Source of the DNA: Streptomyces griseus
GTDB lineage: Bacteria; Actinomycetota; Actinomycetes; Streptomycetales; Streptomycetaceae
Direction: 5' to 3'
Length of the DNA: 64,000 nucleotides
Assembly (NCBI RefSeq): GCF_900460065.1
Contig: NZ_UAVD01000005.1
Span: 62,001-126,000, forward strand
The notes beneath the pieces were generated by a model. It worked only from the letters and a program-made list of their open reading frames with translations. It had not been told where the DNA came from and ran no database searches. This document shows, in pieces, positions 53,483 to 62,216 of this stretch (the stretch's first letter is position 1; the number at the start of each line of letters is the position of its first letter). Both the position numbers and the translations under genes were made by a program.

Positions 53483-54574
53483 GTGACAGAGGCAAAAGAA
53501 GCGATCCTCCTGGTCGGTGGCAGAGGCACCCGGCTGCGCCCGCTCACGGTGCACACCCCGAAGCCGATGGTCCCGGCGGCGGGGGTCCCCTTCCTCACCC
53601 ACCAGCTGGCGCGGGCCAGGGCGGCCGGGGTGGAGCACATCGTGCTCGCCACGTCCTACCTGGCGGAGGTCTTCGAACCGTACTTCGGCGACGGGTCCTC
53701 GCTCGGCCTGCACATCGAGTACGTCACCGAGCAGGAACCGCTCGGCACCGGCGGAGCCATCCGCAACGTCGCGCCGAAGCTGTCCTCGGGGCCGGACGAA
53801 CCGGTCCTGATCTTCAACGGCGACATCCTGACCGGGCTCGACATCCGGGCCCTGGTCACCTCGCACACCGTCTCCGGGGCGGATGTCTCCCTGCACCTGA
53901 CCCGGGTCGAGGACCCGCGCGCCTTCGGCCTCGTGCCGACCGACGCGACGGGCCGGGTCACGGCGTTCCTGGAGAAGCCGCAGACGCCGGAAGAGATCGT
54001 CACCGACCAGATCAACGCCGGTGCGTACATCTTCCGGCGCTCGGTCATCGACACCATCCCGGCCGGCCGCCCCGTCTCCGTCGAACGCGAGACCTTCCCC
54101 GGACTGCTCGCCTCCGGCGCCCACCTCCAGGGCATGGTCGACTCCACGTACTGGCTGGACCTGGGCACCCCGCAGGCGTTCGTACGCGGCTCCGCCGACC
54201 TCGTCCTGGGCCGTGCCCCCTCCCCGGCGGTCCCCGGCCGATGCGGCGACCGCCTGGTCCTGGAGACGGCCACGGTGGCGGCCGACGCCAAGCTCACCGG
54301 CGGCACGGTGGTCGGCGCCGACGCGGTGATCGGCGCGGGCGCGAGAATAGACGGCTCGACGATCCTGGCCGGAGCGGTCGTCGAGGCGGGCGCGGTCATC
54401 ACGGACTCCCTCGTCGGGGCCGGCGCCAGGATCGGCGACCGTACGGTGCTGGCGGGCGCGGTGATCGGCGACGGGGCACACGTGGGCGCGGACAACGAAC
54501 TGCGGGACGGGATCAGGATCTGGTGCGGCGCGGTCCTGCCGGACGCCTCGGTCCGCTTCTCCTCGGACCAGTAG
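53483..54574 (+). CDS. manC: NDP-sugar pyrophosphorylase, mannose-1-phosphate guanylyltransferase type
   Basis: A 363-residue nucleotidyltransferase with a C-terminal left-handed beta-helix. Catalytic motifs: ILLVGGRGTRLRPLTVHTPK (the GxGTRLRPLT...PKPM loop), EQEPLGTGGAIRNV, LIFNGDILTGLD, RAFGLVPTDATGRVTAFLEK, and STYWLDLGTPQAFVRGSADL. Residues 250-350 are hexapeptide repeats (TGGTVVGADAVIGAGARIDG, TILAGAVVEAGAVITDSLVG). Its position between the envelope genes and fbiAB and the family type match actinobacterial GDP-mannose pyrophosphorylases, so the product is probably GDP-mannose for glycoproteins or lipid sugars. GTG start at 53483, 80 bp after the amidase. Glucose-1-phosphate specificity cannot be ruled out. 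Confidence 0.85.
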   Translation: MTEAKEAILLVGGRGTRLRPLTVHTPKPMVPAAGVPFLTHQLARARAAGVEHIVLATSYLAEVFEPYFGDGSSLGLHIEYVTEQEPLGTGGAIRNVAPKLSSGPDEPVLIFNGDILTGLDIRALVTSHTVSGADVSLHLTRVEDPRAFGLVPTDATGRVTAFLEKPQTPEEIVTDQINAGAYIFRRSVIDTIPAGRPVSVERETFPGLLASGAHLQGMVDSTYWLDLGTPQAFVRGSADLVLGRAPSPAVPGRCGDRLVLETATVAADAKLTGGTVVGADAVIGAGARIDGSTILAGAVVEAGAVITDSLVGAGARIGDRTVLAGAVIGDGAHVGADNELRDGIRIWCGAVLPDASVRFSSDQ

Positions 54575-54665
54575 CCCGAACCCGCCTCCCGGGACCGGTG
54601 GCCCCGGAGCCACCCCCGTACCCTCGAAGGGACCGACCTCTCACCCCCAGAACCCCGAGGCCCCC

Positions 54666-55685
54666 GTGGCAGGACGATTCGCCCCCCGCACCGCGCGGGA
54701 CACCGCGCGAGCGGCGCTGCCGCACCAGGCCGCCGCCCCGGCCCGCCGGACGGCTCCGGCCGCGCCCGAGGGGCCGCCGCTGACCCGGGAGTGGACCCCG
54801 CCCGGGCCCCTGGACCTCCGCCTCGTCCTCGGTCCCCTGCGGCGGGGTCCGGCGGACCCCACGTTCCGGATGGTCGCGGACGGTACGTTCTGGCGGGCCA
54901 CCCGCACGCCCGAGGGCCCCGGCACCCTGCGTCTCGCCGCGCGCGGCGAACGGATCGAGGCGGCGGCCTGGGGCCCCGGCGCGGACTGGCTGCTGGCGGG
55001 CGTCCCCGCGCTCCTGGGCGCCGACGACGCCCCGGAGGCCTTCGTCCCCCGCCACCGCCTGCTGGCCCTGACCCGCCACCGCCGCCCCGGGCTGCGCCTC
55101 CTCCGCACGGGGCTGGTCATGGAGTCGCTGATCCCGTCGGTCCTGGAGCAGAAGGTCACCACGGACGAGGCGTACCGCGCCTGGCGCCACCTGGTCCGCC
55201 GCTTCGGCACCCCGGCCCCCGGCCCCACCGCCGAGCTGGGCCTGCACGTCATGCCGGACCCGCGCGGCTGGGCGATGATCCCGTCCTGGGAATGGCACCG
55301 GGCGAACGTCGACGCCAAGCGGTCGTCCACCATCCTGCGCGCGGTCCGCGTGGCCCGCCGACTGGAGGAGGCGGCGACGATGGACCTCCCCGAGGCACTG
55401 ACCCGCCTGCAACTGATCCCCGGCATCGGCCCCTGGACCTCGGCCGAGACCCTCCAGCGCTCGAACGGCGCACCGGACGCGGTCACCGTCGGCGACCTGC
55501 ACCTCCCGGGCATCGTGGGACACGCCCTCGCGGACAACCGGGACGCGGACGACGAGGAGATGCTCGCCCTGCTGACCCCGTACGAGGGCCAGCGCCACCG
55601 GGCGACCCGTCTGATCCTGCTCTCGGGCCGCACCCCGGAACGCCGGGCGCCCCGGATGACCCCGGGCAACATCGTGAACCTCTGA
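54666..55685 (+). CDS. DNA-3-methyladenine glycosylase (AlkA-like)
   Basis: A 339-residue HhH-GPD superfamily base-excision enzyme. After a basic 45-residue N-terminus and an AlkA-type beta domain (RMVADGTFWRATRTPEGPGT), the helical part has LMVMESLIPSVLEQK-like helices (sequence VMESLIPSVLEQKVTTDEAY), the helix-hairpin-helix LQLIPGIGPWTSAETLQRSN, and the catalytic Asp region DAVTVGDLHLPGIVGHALAD. It excises alkylated bases. GTG start. It ends 15 bp from the convergent transporter with no room for a hairpin. Confidence 0.88.
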   Translation: MAGRFAPRTARDTARAALPHQAAAPARRTAPAAPEGPPLTREWTPPGPLDLRLVLGPLRRGPADPTFRMVADGTFWRATRTPEGPGTLRLAARGERIEAAAWGPGADWLLAGVPALLGADDAPEAFVPRHRLLALTRHRRPGLRLLRTGLVMESLIPSVLEQKVTTDEAYRAWRHLVRRFGTPAPGPTAELGLHVMPDPRGWAMIPSWEWHRANVDAKRSSTILRAVRVARRLEEAATMDLPEALTRLQLIPGIGPWTSAETLQRSNGAPDAVTVGDLHLPGIVGHALADNRDADDEEMLALLTPYEGQRHRATRLILLSGRTPERRAPRMTPGNIVNL

Positions 55686-55700
55686 CCGGCCGCCCCGGCC

Positions 55701-57653
55701 TCAGTCCAGATCGGGCAGCCGGTCCGCCTCCAGTGCCCTGATGGCGTGCGAGGCGTTGAACGGCAGGATCGTCACCGAGACGTGGGGCAGCTGCTCCAGG
55801 GTCCGGGCCATGGTCTCGCCGGTGCCCCGGTGCAGGAGCTTGCCGAGGGCGTTGGCGTACATCCGCCGCGGCACGATCACCGTCAGGGCGCTCCGCCCGT
55901 CCTCGGTGGTGCGGACGGCGAGCTCCTTCATCGCGTGGCGCAGCCGACGGTCCGGGCACGCCACCAGCTCCAGCTCGACGGAGGTCGCGGAGGTCGACTC
56001 CCACACGGCGGCGAGCCGTTGCGCGCGCTCCTCGTCGATGGCGAAGTGCACGGCCCGGACGGAGTCGGGCCGCAGCTCGTGCGCGTGGCGCAGGGCCTTC
56101 AAGGTGGCCAGGTCCAGAGTCTCGACGAGGACGAAGACCTGGTGGCGGCGGGTCCGGGGCCGGTCCGCGCCCGCCGGCAGGCGCTCCAGGGCGGCGGCCT
56201 CGCGCCGGTACTCCCGGTTGATCCGGATCAGCGCCCAGACGCCGAGCGGGAAGACCACGACGACCAGCCAGGCGCCCTCGGTGAACTTCGTGACGGCGAA
56301 GATCAGGACGACGGCGGCGGAGATGACGGCCGCGAGCGCGTTGACCGCGATCTTGACCCGGCGGAGCGGGCCCTGCCGCCGCAGGTGGTAGACGGCGAGT
56401 CCGGCCCCGGCCATGGTGAAGGCGGTGAACACGCCGATCGCGTACAGGGCCACGAGGCGGTCCACGCGGGCGCCTGTGACGAGCAGCAGGGCCAGCGAGA
56501 GGGCCGTGAGCGCGATGATCCCGTTGGAGAACGCCAGCCGGTGCCCGCGCCGGGTGAGCAGCCGGGGCAGGAACCGGTCCCGGGCGACGAAGCTGGCGAG
56601 GAAGGGGAACCCGGTGAAGGGGGTGTTGGCGCCGGTGTAGAGGACGAGCGCGGTGGCCAGCTGGACGAGGACGAGCCCGACCGTTCCCAGGGATCCGTTC
56701 CCGAACGCGAGCCGGGCCTCCTGGGCGATGACGGTCGGGGTGCCGTCCGTGTACGGGACGGCATGCGTGTAGTGGGCCAGCGTGGAGACGCCCAGGACCA
56801 GCACCGCGAGGACGCAGCTCATGGTGATCAGCGTGCGACGGGCGTTGCGGCCCTGCGGCTCGCGGAAGGCGGAGATGCCGTTGGAGATCGCCTCCAGCCC
56901 GGTGAGGGACGAGCCGCCGTTGGCGAAGGCCCGCAGCACGATGAAGATCGACGCACCGTGGAGCCAGCCGTCGCCGGGGTCCCCGAGCGGCACGACGCCG
57001 GGAGCGTTCAGATCGGCCCGCGGCAGGTCACCCGCCAGGGCGCGGACCGAGGCCACGAGGAAGACGAGGCCCATGGCGGCCATGAACAGATAGGCGGGCA
57101 ACGCGAAGGTCCGGCCCGCCTCCCGCACCCCGCGCAGATTCCCGTAGGCGAGCAGCACGATGACCGCCACGCAGACCGGTACCTGCAGATGGTCCAGGCC
57201 CGTCCAGCCGTTGCCGACCAGATGGGCCAGGGAGATCAGCGCGTTCGTACCGGCGGAGACCTGCACGGCGACGGTGACGACGTAGTCGACGAGCAGCGCG
57301 ACCGCGGCGATCTGCGCGATATTGGGCCCGAAGTTCTCCCGGGCGACCACATAGGAGCCGCCGGCCCGTGTGTAGATGCTGACGACGTCGCTGTAGCAGA
57401 GGGTGAGGAGCAGCAGCACCAGCAGGATCGCGCCGGTCACCGGCATGACCACCGTGAAGGCCGCCGCCCCGACGACCGGCACGAGCACCCGGAGCATCTG
57501 TTCGGACCCGTAGGCGGACGAACTGATGCAGTCGGAGGCGAGCACGCCGAGGGCGGTCCGGTTGTCCAGCTTCTCCTCGGCGACGCGCTCGGTGGTGAGC
57601 GGCTTGCCCAGGAGCCTTCGCTTGACGCGGTACATCGGCCGATCAAGGGTCAT
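55701..57653 (-). CDS. KimA-like APC-family potassium transporter with cytoplasmic domain
   Basis: A 650-residue protein: KRRLLGKPLTTERVAEEKLD then LASDCISSSAYGSEQMLRVL, YTRAGGSYVVARENFGPNIA and VALLVDYVVTVAVQVSAGTN, which follow Bacillus subtilis KimA closely (the SSVAYG...GGGAYIVSKENLG...VDYILTVAVSISAGT series). About 12 membrane helices, then a C-terminal cytosolic domain of about 170 residues (HQVFVLVETLDLATLKALRH) with a UspA-like look. KimA is a high-affinity K+ importer inhibited by c-di-AMP in B. subtilis; that control here is inferred. Start at ATG 57653 (MTLDRPMYRV); 7 codons upstream is another ATG. No riboswitch-like structure in the 90 bp upstream. Confidence 0.85.
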   Translation of the reverse strand: MTLDRPMYRVKRRLLGKPLTTERVAEEKLDNRTALGVLASDCISSSAYGSEQMLRVLVPVVGAAAFTVVMPVTGAILLVLLLLTLCYSDVVSIYTRAGGSYVVARENFGPNIAQIAAVALLVDYVVTVAVQVSAGTNALISLAHLVGNGWTGLDHLQVPVCVAVIVLLAYGNLRGVREAGRTFALPAYLFMAAMGLVFLVASVRALAGDLPRADLNAPGVVPLGDPGDGWLHGASIFIVLRAFANGGSSLTGLEAISNGISAFREPQGRNARRTLITMSCVLAVLVLGVSTLAHYTHAVPYTDGTPTVIAQEARLAFGNGSLGTVGLVLVQLATALVLYTGANTPFTGFPFLASFVARDRFLPRLLTRRGHRLAFSNGIIALTALSLALLLVTGARVDRLVALYAIGVFTAFTMAGAGLAVYHLRRQGPLRRVKIAVNALAAVISAAVVLIFAVTKFTEGAWLVVVVFPLGVWALIRINREYRREAAALERLPAGADRPRTRRHQVFVLVETLDLATLKALRHAHELRPDSVRAVHFAIDEERAQRLAAVWESTSATSVELELVACPDRRLRHAMKELAVRTTEDGRSALTVIVPRRMYANALGKLLHRGTGETMARTLEQLPHVSVTILPFNASHAIRALEADRLPDLD

Positions 57654-57743
57654 GCCACCATCAGAGCGGGCCACCGCTCCAGGACGGCGCAGACACCCCG
57701 CCCGGGTCGGTCTCCCGGCCCGTCCGCGCGCCCCGCCCCCACC

Positions 57744-59084
57744 TCACCGCACGGTGAGAAACGCCTCCGCGTCCCGAGCGCCCCGCTCCCGCGGCGCCCC
57801 CGCCGGATGCCCGACAGCCACCGCCCCGAGCGGATCCCAGGACGACGGCAGGGACAGCACCTCCCGCACCACGGACCGGCAGAACATCGTCGAGGACACC
57901 CACGCCGACCCCAGCCGCTCACCCGCCAGCGCGACCAGGAAGTTCTGCACGCCGGCGCCCGCCGCGACGACGAACATCTCGCGCTCCGCGGCGTCGCGCC
58001 GCTCGTCCCCGTACGTGTGCGAGCCGTCCATCACCAGGCACGGCACCGCCAGATACGGCGCGTTGCGCAGGACGTCCCCGCGCCGCACCCGCTTGGCGAT
58101 CGACTCCTCGCTCTTGCCGTCGCGCCGCAGGTCCTCGATCCACGCGTCGCGCATCGCGTCGAGCAGCCGGGTCCGCGACCCGGCGGACTCCAGCAGCACG
58201 AACCGCCACGGCGTCGTGTGATGAGGGGCCGGGGCGGTCACCGCGGCGGCCACGGCCCGCCGCACGGCACCGGGGTCCACCGGATCGTCGGTGAACTCGC
58301 GCACCGTACGCCGCAGCGTCACCGCTTCACGGATCGCCTCCGACGTCCCGAGGCGGAACATGTCGTCGGCCGCACTCCGTACGAGCGCACGCGCGCCCGG
58401 GGATTCCGCGTCGGCGGACACCGCGTGCGCCAGCCCCCGCACCACGGCGACCGGCAGCCCCTCCGCCTTGCCCTTGACCAGGTCCCCGGCCGAGGCCAGC
58501 TCGTCCGCCGTGGCCACGACCGTGGCGCTGAGCGGATTGCCGTACGCGTCCGTCCCGCCGCGCAGATCGTCCAGCACCCGCACTCCGGCCGCCCCGATCG
58601 CGACATCGGTCAGCCCGTTGCGCCAGGGCCGCCCGAACGTGTCCGTGACGACGACGCCCACCCGCACGCCGAGGGCGTCCCGCAGCCCGTCCCGGATGGC
58701 CCGGGCGGAGGCGTCCGAGTCCTCCGGCAGCAGCAGGACGGTCCCGGCCGGCGTGTTCGACGCGTCGACCCCGGCGGCGGCCATGACCAGACCCTGCCGG
58801 TTCTCCACGATGCGCAGCGGACCGCGCCGGGCCACGACCCGCACGGTCTCGGCGTCGATGGCGGCCTCGCGGTCGGCGGCCCGGACGACCCGGCCCTCGG
58901 CCTTGGAAACGATCTTCGAGGTGACGAGCAGGATGTCCCCGTCGACCAGTCCGGGCTCGGCCGCGGCGATCAGCTTGGCGAGATCGTCACCGGCCCGCAC
59001 CTCGGGCATCCCGCCCACCGCCCAGACCCGGAAGGAGGGCGCACCGGAAGGAGCGGTCCCACCGCCACCAGCAGAACCGCTCAC
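57744..59084 (-). CDS. fbiB: coenzyme F420-0:L-glutamate ligase with C-terminal nitroreductase domain
   Basis: A 446-residue bifunctional FbiB. Residues 1-245 are the CofE-type F420-0:gamma-glutamyl ligase ([80 protein letters not shown]). Residues 255-440 are the FMN-binding nitroreductase-like domain ([40 protein letters not shown]) that reduces dehydro-F420-0. GTG start at 59084 overlaps the stop of fbiA as GTGA, the standard gene order in actinobacteria. Confidence 0.95.
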   Translation of the reverse strand: MSGSAGGGGTAPSGAPSFRVWAVGGMPEVRAGDDLAKLIAAAEPGLVDGDILLVTSKIVSKAEGRVVRAADREAAIDAETVRVVARRGPLRIVENRQGLVMAAAGVDASNTPAGTVLLLPEDSDASARAIRDGLRDALGVRVGVVVTDTFGRPWRNGLTDVAIGAAGVRVLDDLRGGTDAYGNPLSATVVATADELASAGDLVKGKAEGLPVAVVRGLAHAVSADAESPGARALVRSAADDMFRLGTSEAIREAVTLRRTVREFTDDPVDPGAVRRAVAAAVTAPAPHHTTPWRFVLLESAGSRTRLLDAMRDAWIEDLRRDGKSEESIAKRVRRGDVLRNAPYLAVPCLVMDGSHTYGDERRDAAEREMFVVAAGAGVQNFLVALAGERLGSAWVSSTMFCRSVVREVLSLPSSWDPLGAVAVGHPAGAPRERGARDAEAFLTVR

Positions 59085-60037
59085 GCCCGGACCTCCTCGG
59101 CCAGCTCCAGCGCCTGCCGGGCCATCGCCGCGGTCGCGTCCACGTCCGTCATCATCAGCGGCACCGCCCGGCAGCGGATCCCCGCCGCCTCGACCTCCTC
59201 GACCGCGCCCGCGTCGACCGTGTCCACCAGCCACCCGTCCAGCAGCCCCGAACCGTAGTGCCGGGCCACGGCAGCGGCCGTCGACTCGACGCCCACCGCG
59301 GCGAGCACCTTGTCCGCCATACCCCGCACGGGCGCGTCCCCGACGATGGGGGAGAGGCCGACGACCGGCACCCCGGCCTCGGCGATGGCCTCCCTGATCC
59401 CGGGCACGGCGAGGATCGTGCCGATGGACACCACCGGGTTCGACGGCGGGAAGACGATCACATCGGCCGAGCCGATGGCCTCCAGCACCCCCGGAGCCGG
59501 CTTGGCCTGCTCCGCGCCGACCGGCACGATCGCCTGCGCCTCGACGGAGGCGCGCAGCTTCACCCAGTACTCCTGGAAGTGGATCGCCTTGCTCTCGCCG
59601 TCCGTCTCGACGGCGACATGCGTCTCGACCCGGTCGTCGGACATGGGGAGCAGCCGCACGCCCGGCTGCCACCGGGCGCAGAGCGCCTCGGTGACCGCGC
59701 TCAGCGGATAGCCCGCGCCGAGCATCTGCGTCCGGACGATGTGGGTCGCGAAGTCGCGGTCGCCGAGCCCGAACCACCCGGGGCCCACCCCGTACGCCGC
59801 GAGCTCCTCCTTGACCTGGAAGGTCTCGTCGGTCCGCCCCCAGCCCTGCTCCTCGTTGATGCCACCGCCGAGGGTGTACATCACGGTGTCGAGGTCGGGG
59901 CAGACCTTCAGCCCGAACAGATGGATGTCATCACCCGTGTTGCCGATCACCGTGATGTCCGCGTCGGGCGCGGCCTGCTTGAGGCCGCGAAGGAAGCGGG
60001 CACCGCCGATGCCACCGGCCAGAACAACAATGCGCAT
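59081..60037 (-). CDS. fbiA: 2-phospho-L-lactate transferase (F420 biosynthesis)
   Basis: A 318-residue CofD/FbiA enzyme that joins the lactyl/enolpyruvyl moiety to Fo, making (dehydro-)F420-0. Signatures: [98 protein letters not shown]. Normal length; start ATG 60037. The pair fbiA-fbiB is coupled by GTGA, with a cysteine dioxygenase 13 bp upstream in the same direction, so the three may share a transcript. Confidence 0.96.
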   Translation of the reverse strand: MRIVVLAGGIGGARFLRGLKQAAPDADITVIGNTGDDIHLFGLKVCPDLDTVMYTLGGGINEEQGWGRTDETFQVKEELAAYGVGPGWFGLGDRDFATHIVRTQMLGAGYPLSAVTEALCARWQPGVRLLPMSDDRVETHVAVETDGESKAIHFQEYWVKLRASVEAQAIVPVGAEQAKPAPGVLEAIGSADVIVFPPSNPVVSIGTILAVPGIREAIAEAGVPVVGLSPIVGDAPVRGMADKVLAAVGVESTAAAVARHYGSGLLDGWLVDTVDAGAVEEVEAAGIRCRAVPLMMTDVDATAAMARQALELAEEVRA

Positions 60038-60050
60038 GCACAGCAGTTTG

Positions 60051-60551
60051 TCAGGCGGGTACGACGTCCACGGCCGTCGGGGCGCTTTGCGTGGCGTGCA
60101 TCGGCATCTCGGTCAGACCCGGGTAGTAGACGTGCAGGCTGACCGCCGGTTCGAGCGAGTCGTTGACCACCTCGTGGACGTACCCCGGGCCGAAGGCACG
60201 CTGCGCCCCGGCGCCGAGCGACCGCGCCCCGCTCTCGGTGCGCTCGGTCAACCGGCCCTCCAGCACCGTCAGTACGCCGGCGGAGAGGCCGTGGTCGTGG
60301 AGCCCGCTGCCCTGGCCGGGCACCCAGCTGAGCAGCCACACCTCGTAGCCGGGGCCCTGGTGCAGGCGGTGGTACCAGCGGGAGGCGGAGTCGTACTGGA
60401 CGATTCCGGCCCACTGCGCGCGGTCGGCCGCGATGGAGCGGGCGAGGCCGACGAACTCGGAGACGGTGGAGGGGTGCTCGCGGGCGGGCTGCAGGAGGTG
60501 CTGCACCTCAAGGATGTCGCCGGCGATCTGAAGGTCGCTGTCGCTGTTCAT
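60051..60551 (-). CDS. cysteine dioxygenase (cupin type I)
   Basis: A 166-residue cupin that oxidises cysteine to cysteine sulfinate with non-heme iron. Metal motif: WVPGQGSGLHDHGLSAGVLT (His-x-His) followed by VLEGRLTERTESG, and the third His in GYVHEVVNDS. WYHRLHQGPGYEVWLLSWVP and the aromatic YHRL match bacterial type I enzymes. ATG 60551 with GAGGAACC upstream. It precedes fbiA by 13 bp; a biochemical link to F420 is not obvious. Specificity for cysteine versus 3-mercaptopropionate cannot be settled by eye. Confidence 0.88.
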   Translation of the reverse strand: MNSDSDLQIAGDILEVQHLLQPAREHPSTVSEFVGLARSIAADRAQWAGIVQYDSASRWYHRLHQGPGYEVWLLSWVPGQGSGLHDHGLSAGVLTVLEGRLTERTESGARSLGAGAQRAFGPGYVHEVVNDSLEPAVSLHVYYPGLTEMPMHATQSAPTAVDVVPA

Positions 60552-61260
60552 GGCTGCGGTGGTTCCTCGGCATGGGGGGTGCGCGTGCGGGGAGTCGCGG
60601 AGAGCGTCGGCAGCCCGGAAACGGGCCGCGGGAAGTGCGAGGCGTGGGGGAGGAGCGGGAGGAGACGAAGAGAGACGCTCGACCGGAGAGGCTGGATCAG
60701 AGCTGGAGCGCTAGGGCATCAACAGCTGTGACAGCTGGAACAGCAACAGCGGGCCTGGACAGCGCTACGGAACCCACGGATGTGGGTGACGTGCATGGCT
60801 GAGGTCGCTGGCATGGGATCAAGGAGACCGGTTCAGCCGTCCGCTGTCAACCCAATGCCCGATATGGGGGCAATGTTTCACCCCTTTCGGTTGTCGGGTT
60901 TGAAGAAAGGTTTATGCGCGCCAGGGCGGGACACGTGGCGCATCATCCGCGCCCTCAAACGCGGCTGACGCTCCGTGACCTGACTGTGATCTTGATCGCT
61001 TCAGTGATCGAATCGCAACACAAGGGAGCTTTCGCTCGTCTCTCCCGAGGAAGGGCGTGGGGTCGTGGGGCCAGTGGCATATGTCAGGTTTTTGCTGATT
61101 TGAACACTTTCTGCATACGCTTGGTTCCGCAGAGTGAATCCCTGGGCCAATAGCAGATCCTCGCTTGACTGGCCCGGAGCTACACACTTGTAATTTCACT
61201 CGTGTCGTTCAGCCGCAAACGGCTGCATCACGGGACGCAAGAGACAGACGAGGGGCGCAC
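60552..61260. other. long regulatory spacer upstream of whiB
   Basis: About 710 bp without a gene. The part near the cysteine dioxygenase is GC-rich; from about 60850 the DNA becomes markedly AT-richer, as usual for developmental promoters. A TTGATCGCTTCAGTGATCGA-type repeat (60992-61011) and the promoter at 61165-61194 are the only motifs I can point to. Confidence 0.6.
61165..61194 (+). promoter_or_regulatory. sigma-70-like whiB promoter
   Basis: TTGACT (61165-61170), 18 bp, TGTAAT (61189-61194). Transcription would start near 61201, about 60 nt before the whiB ATG. whiB of S. coelicolor is known to have a constitutive and a developmental promoter; this looks like the vegetative-type one. 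Confidence 0.5.
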
Positions 61261-61524
61261 ATGACCGAGCTGTTCCAGCAACTGCTGGTCGAGGACGCGG
61301 ACGAGGAACTCGGCTGGCAGGAGCGCGCACTGTGCGCCCAGACCGATCCCGAGTCCTTCTTTCCCGAAAAGGGCGGATCCACCCGCGAGGCCAAGAAGGT
61401 CTGCCTCGCCTGCGAGGTGCGCTCGGAATGCCTTGAGTACGCCCTCTCCAACGACGAACGCTTCGGCATCTGGGGCGGGCTCTCCGAGCGGGAACGGCGA
61501 CGCCTCAAGAAGGCCGCCATCTGA
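61261..61524 (+). CDS. whiB: sporulation regulator WhiB
   Basis: An 87-residue WhiB-like iron-sulfur regulator, practically the canonical Streptomyces WhiB (begins MTELFQQLLVEDADEELGWQ). Four cysteine ligands at 25, 48, 51 and 57 (RALCAQTDPESFFPEKGGST; VCLACEVRSECLEYAL) bind [4Fe-4S]; the GIWGG turn (69-73) and the basic tail RERRRLKKAA bind DNA. With WhiA it controls the switch from aerial growth to sporulation septation. Start ATG 61261 with GAGGGG upstream; upstream in-frame codons belong to the 5' leader. It is a single-gene unit with a long promoter region. Confidence 0.97.
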   Translation: MTELFQQLLVEDADEELGWQERALCAQTDPESFFPEKGGSTREAKKVCLACEVRSECLEYALSNDERFGIWGGLSERERRRLKKAAI

Positions 61525-61640
61525 CGCCCACCCCCGGCCGGCCGCGCCACAGGGCGCGTCGACCACCGCACCACCGCACCACCGCATCCGGAGAGACCCC
61601 GGGCGCATCCCGCACCACACCCGGACCGGACCCGCTCCCG

Positions 61641-61777
61641 GGCGCACCCCGAACCGCCCCGGACCGGACCCGCCCCCGGGCGCACCCCGAACACGCCCCA
61701 CCGGAGCGGGCGCACCCCGGGTTTCCCCGCCGGGCCCCGGCGCACCCCTGGGCCCCCACCGGGCCCCGGCGCACCCC
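61641..61777. repeat. degenerate tandem repeat, ~30-bp period
   Basis: The decamer GGCGCACCCC occurs at 61641, 61679, 61709, 61739 and 61768. The last four are spaced 30, 30 and 29 bp, giving a tandem array of about 30-bp units with degenerate C/G-rich filler. A related GGGCGCATCC lies at 61601. Confidence 0.65.
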
Positions 61778-62001
61778 GAACGACCACGGGGCGCCGCCGC
61801 TCTCGCGAGCAGCCGCAGAGCGACCCGCACCCGACCGCACCCCCGCACACCCCACCCCCATTTCACCCCCACCCCCACCCCTCACTCCCGGTACTCCACT
61901 TCCCCCGCGCCCCGCGCCTCCGGCCGAGGCCGCGACGCCTGTCCGGCAGGCCCCGGCTCCTCCGGTTCCCCGGCAGGCCCCGGACCCGCTCGGCCACCCC
62001 C

Positions 62002-62050
62002 GACGGCCCGTCCGCCGCCCCCTTCCCCGGGGCTCGGCGGACGGGCCGTC
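62002..62050. terminator. 16-bp hairpin downstream of whiB
   Basis: GACGGCCCGTCCGCCG (62002-62017) pairs perfectly with 62035-62050 across a 17-nt loop. It is 480 bp from the whiB stop and 167 bp before the next start, so it may separate the two transcription units. Confidence 0.6.
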
Positions 62051-62216
62051 AGCACGTCCGCGCCCGCCCCCTTCACCGGCTCCGACCCCCGCCACCTGTC
62101 CGTACCGTTAGTGTGGGGCCCCGTCCGAGACGCGCCAACGCCCCGACGGCGCGCGCGTGTACACCGATGCAGCCCCCGGGGACGCCCCCGGACCCGGCCG
62201 GAGGGCCCGTACCTCG

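Larger units (their letters stand above)
61525..62216. other. low-complexity C-rich spacer between whiB and the glycosyltransferase
   Basis: About 690 bp with no credible gene. One strand is strikingly C-rich, with tandem repeats at 61641-61777, and frames there are open only because of base bias. A hairpin at 62002-62050 ends it, and the glycosyltransferase start follows. Confidence 0.6.

Noticed and set aside
55746-59258. An 1170-codon plus-strand frame opposite the KimA-like transporter and fbiB
   Set aside because: Low-complexity Arg/Gly/Glu translation caused by codon bias of the opposite-strand genes.
60990-61012. TTGATCG/TGATCGA repeat as a defined BldM, WhiA or BldD site upstream of whiB
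   Set aside because: It matches none of the consensus sequences I can state with confidence; left as unassigned.
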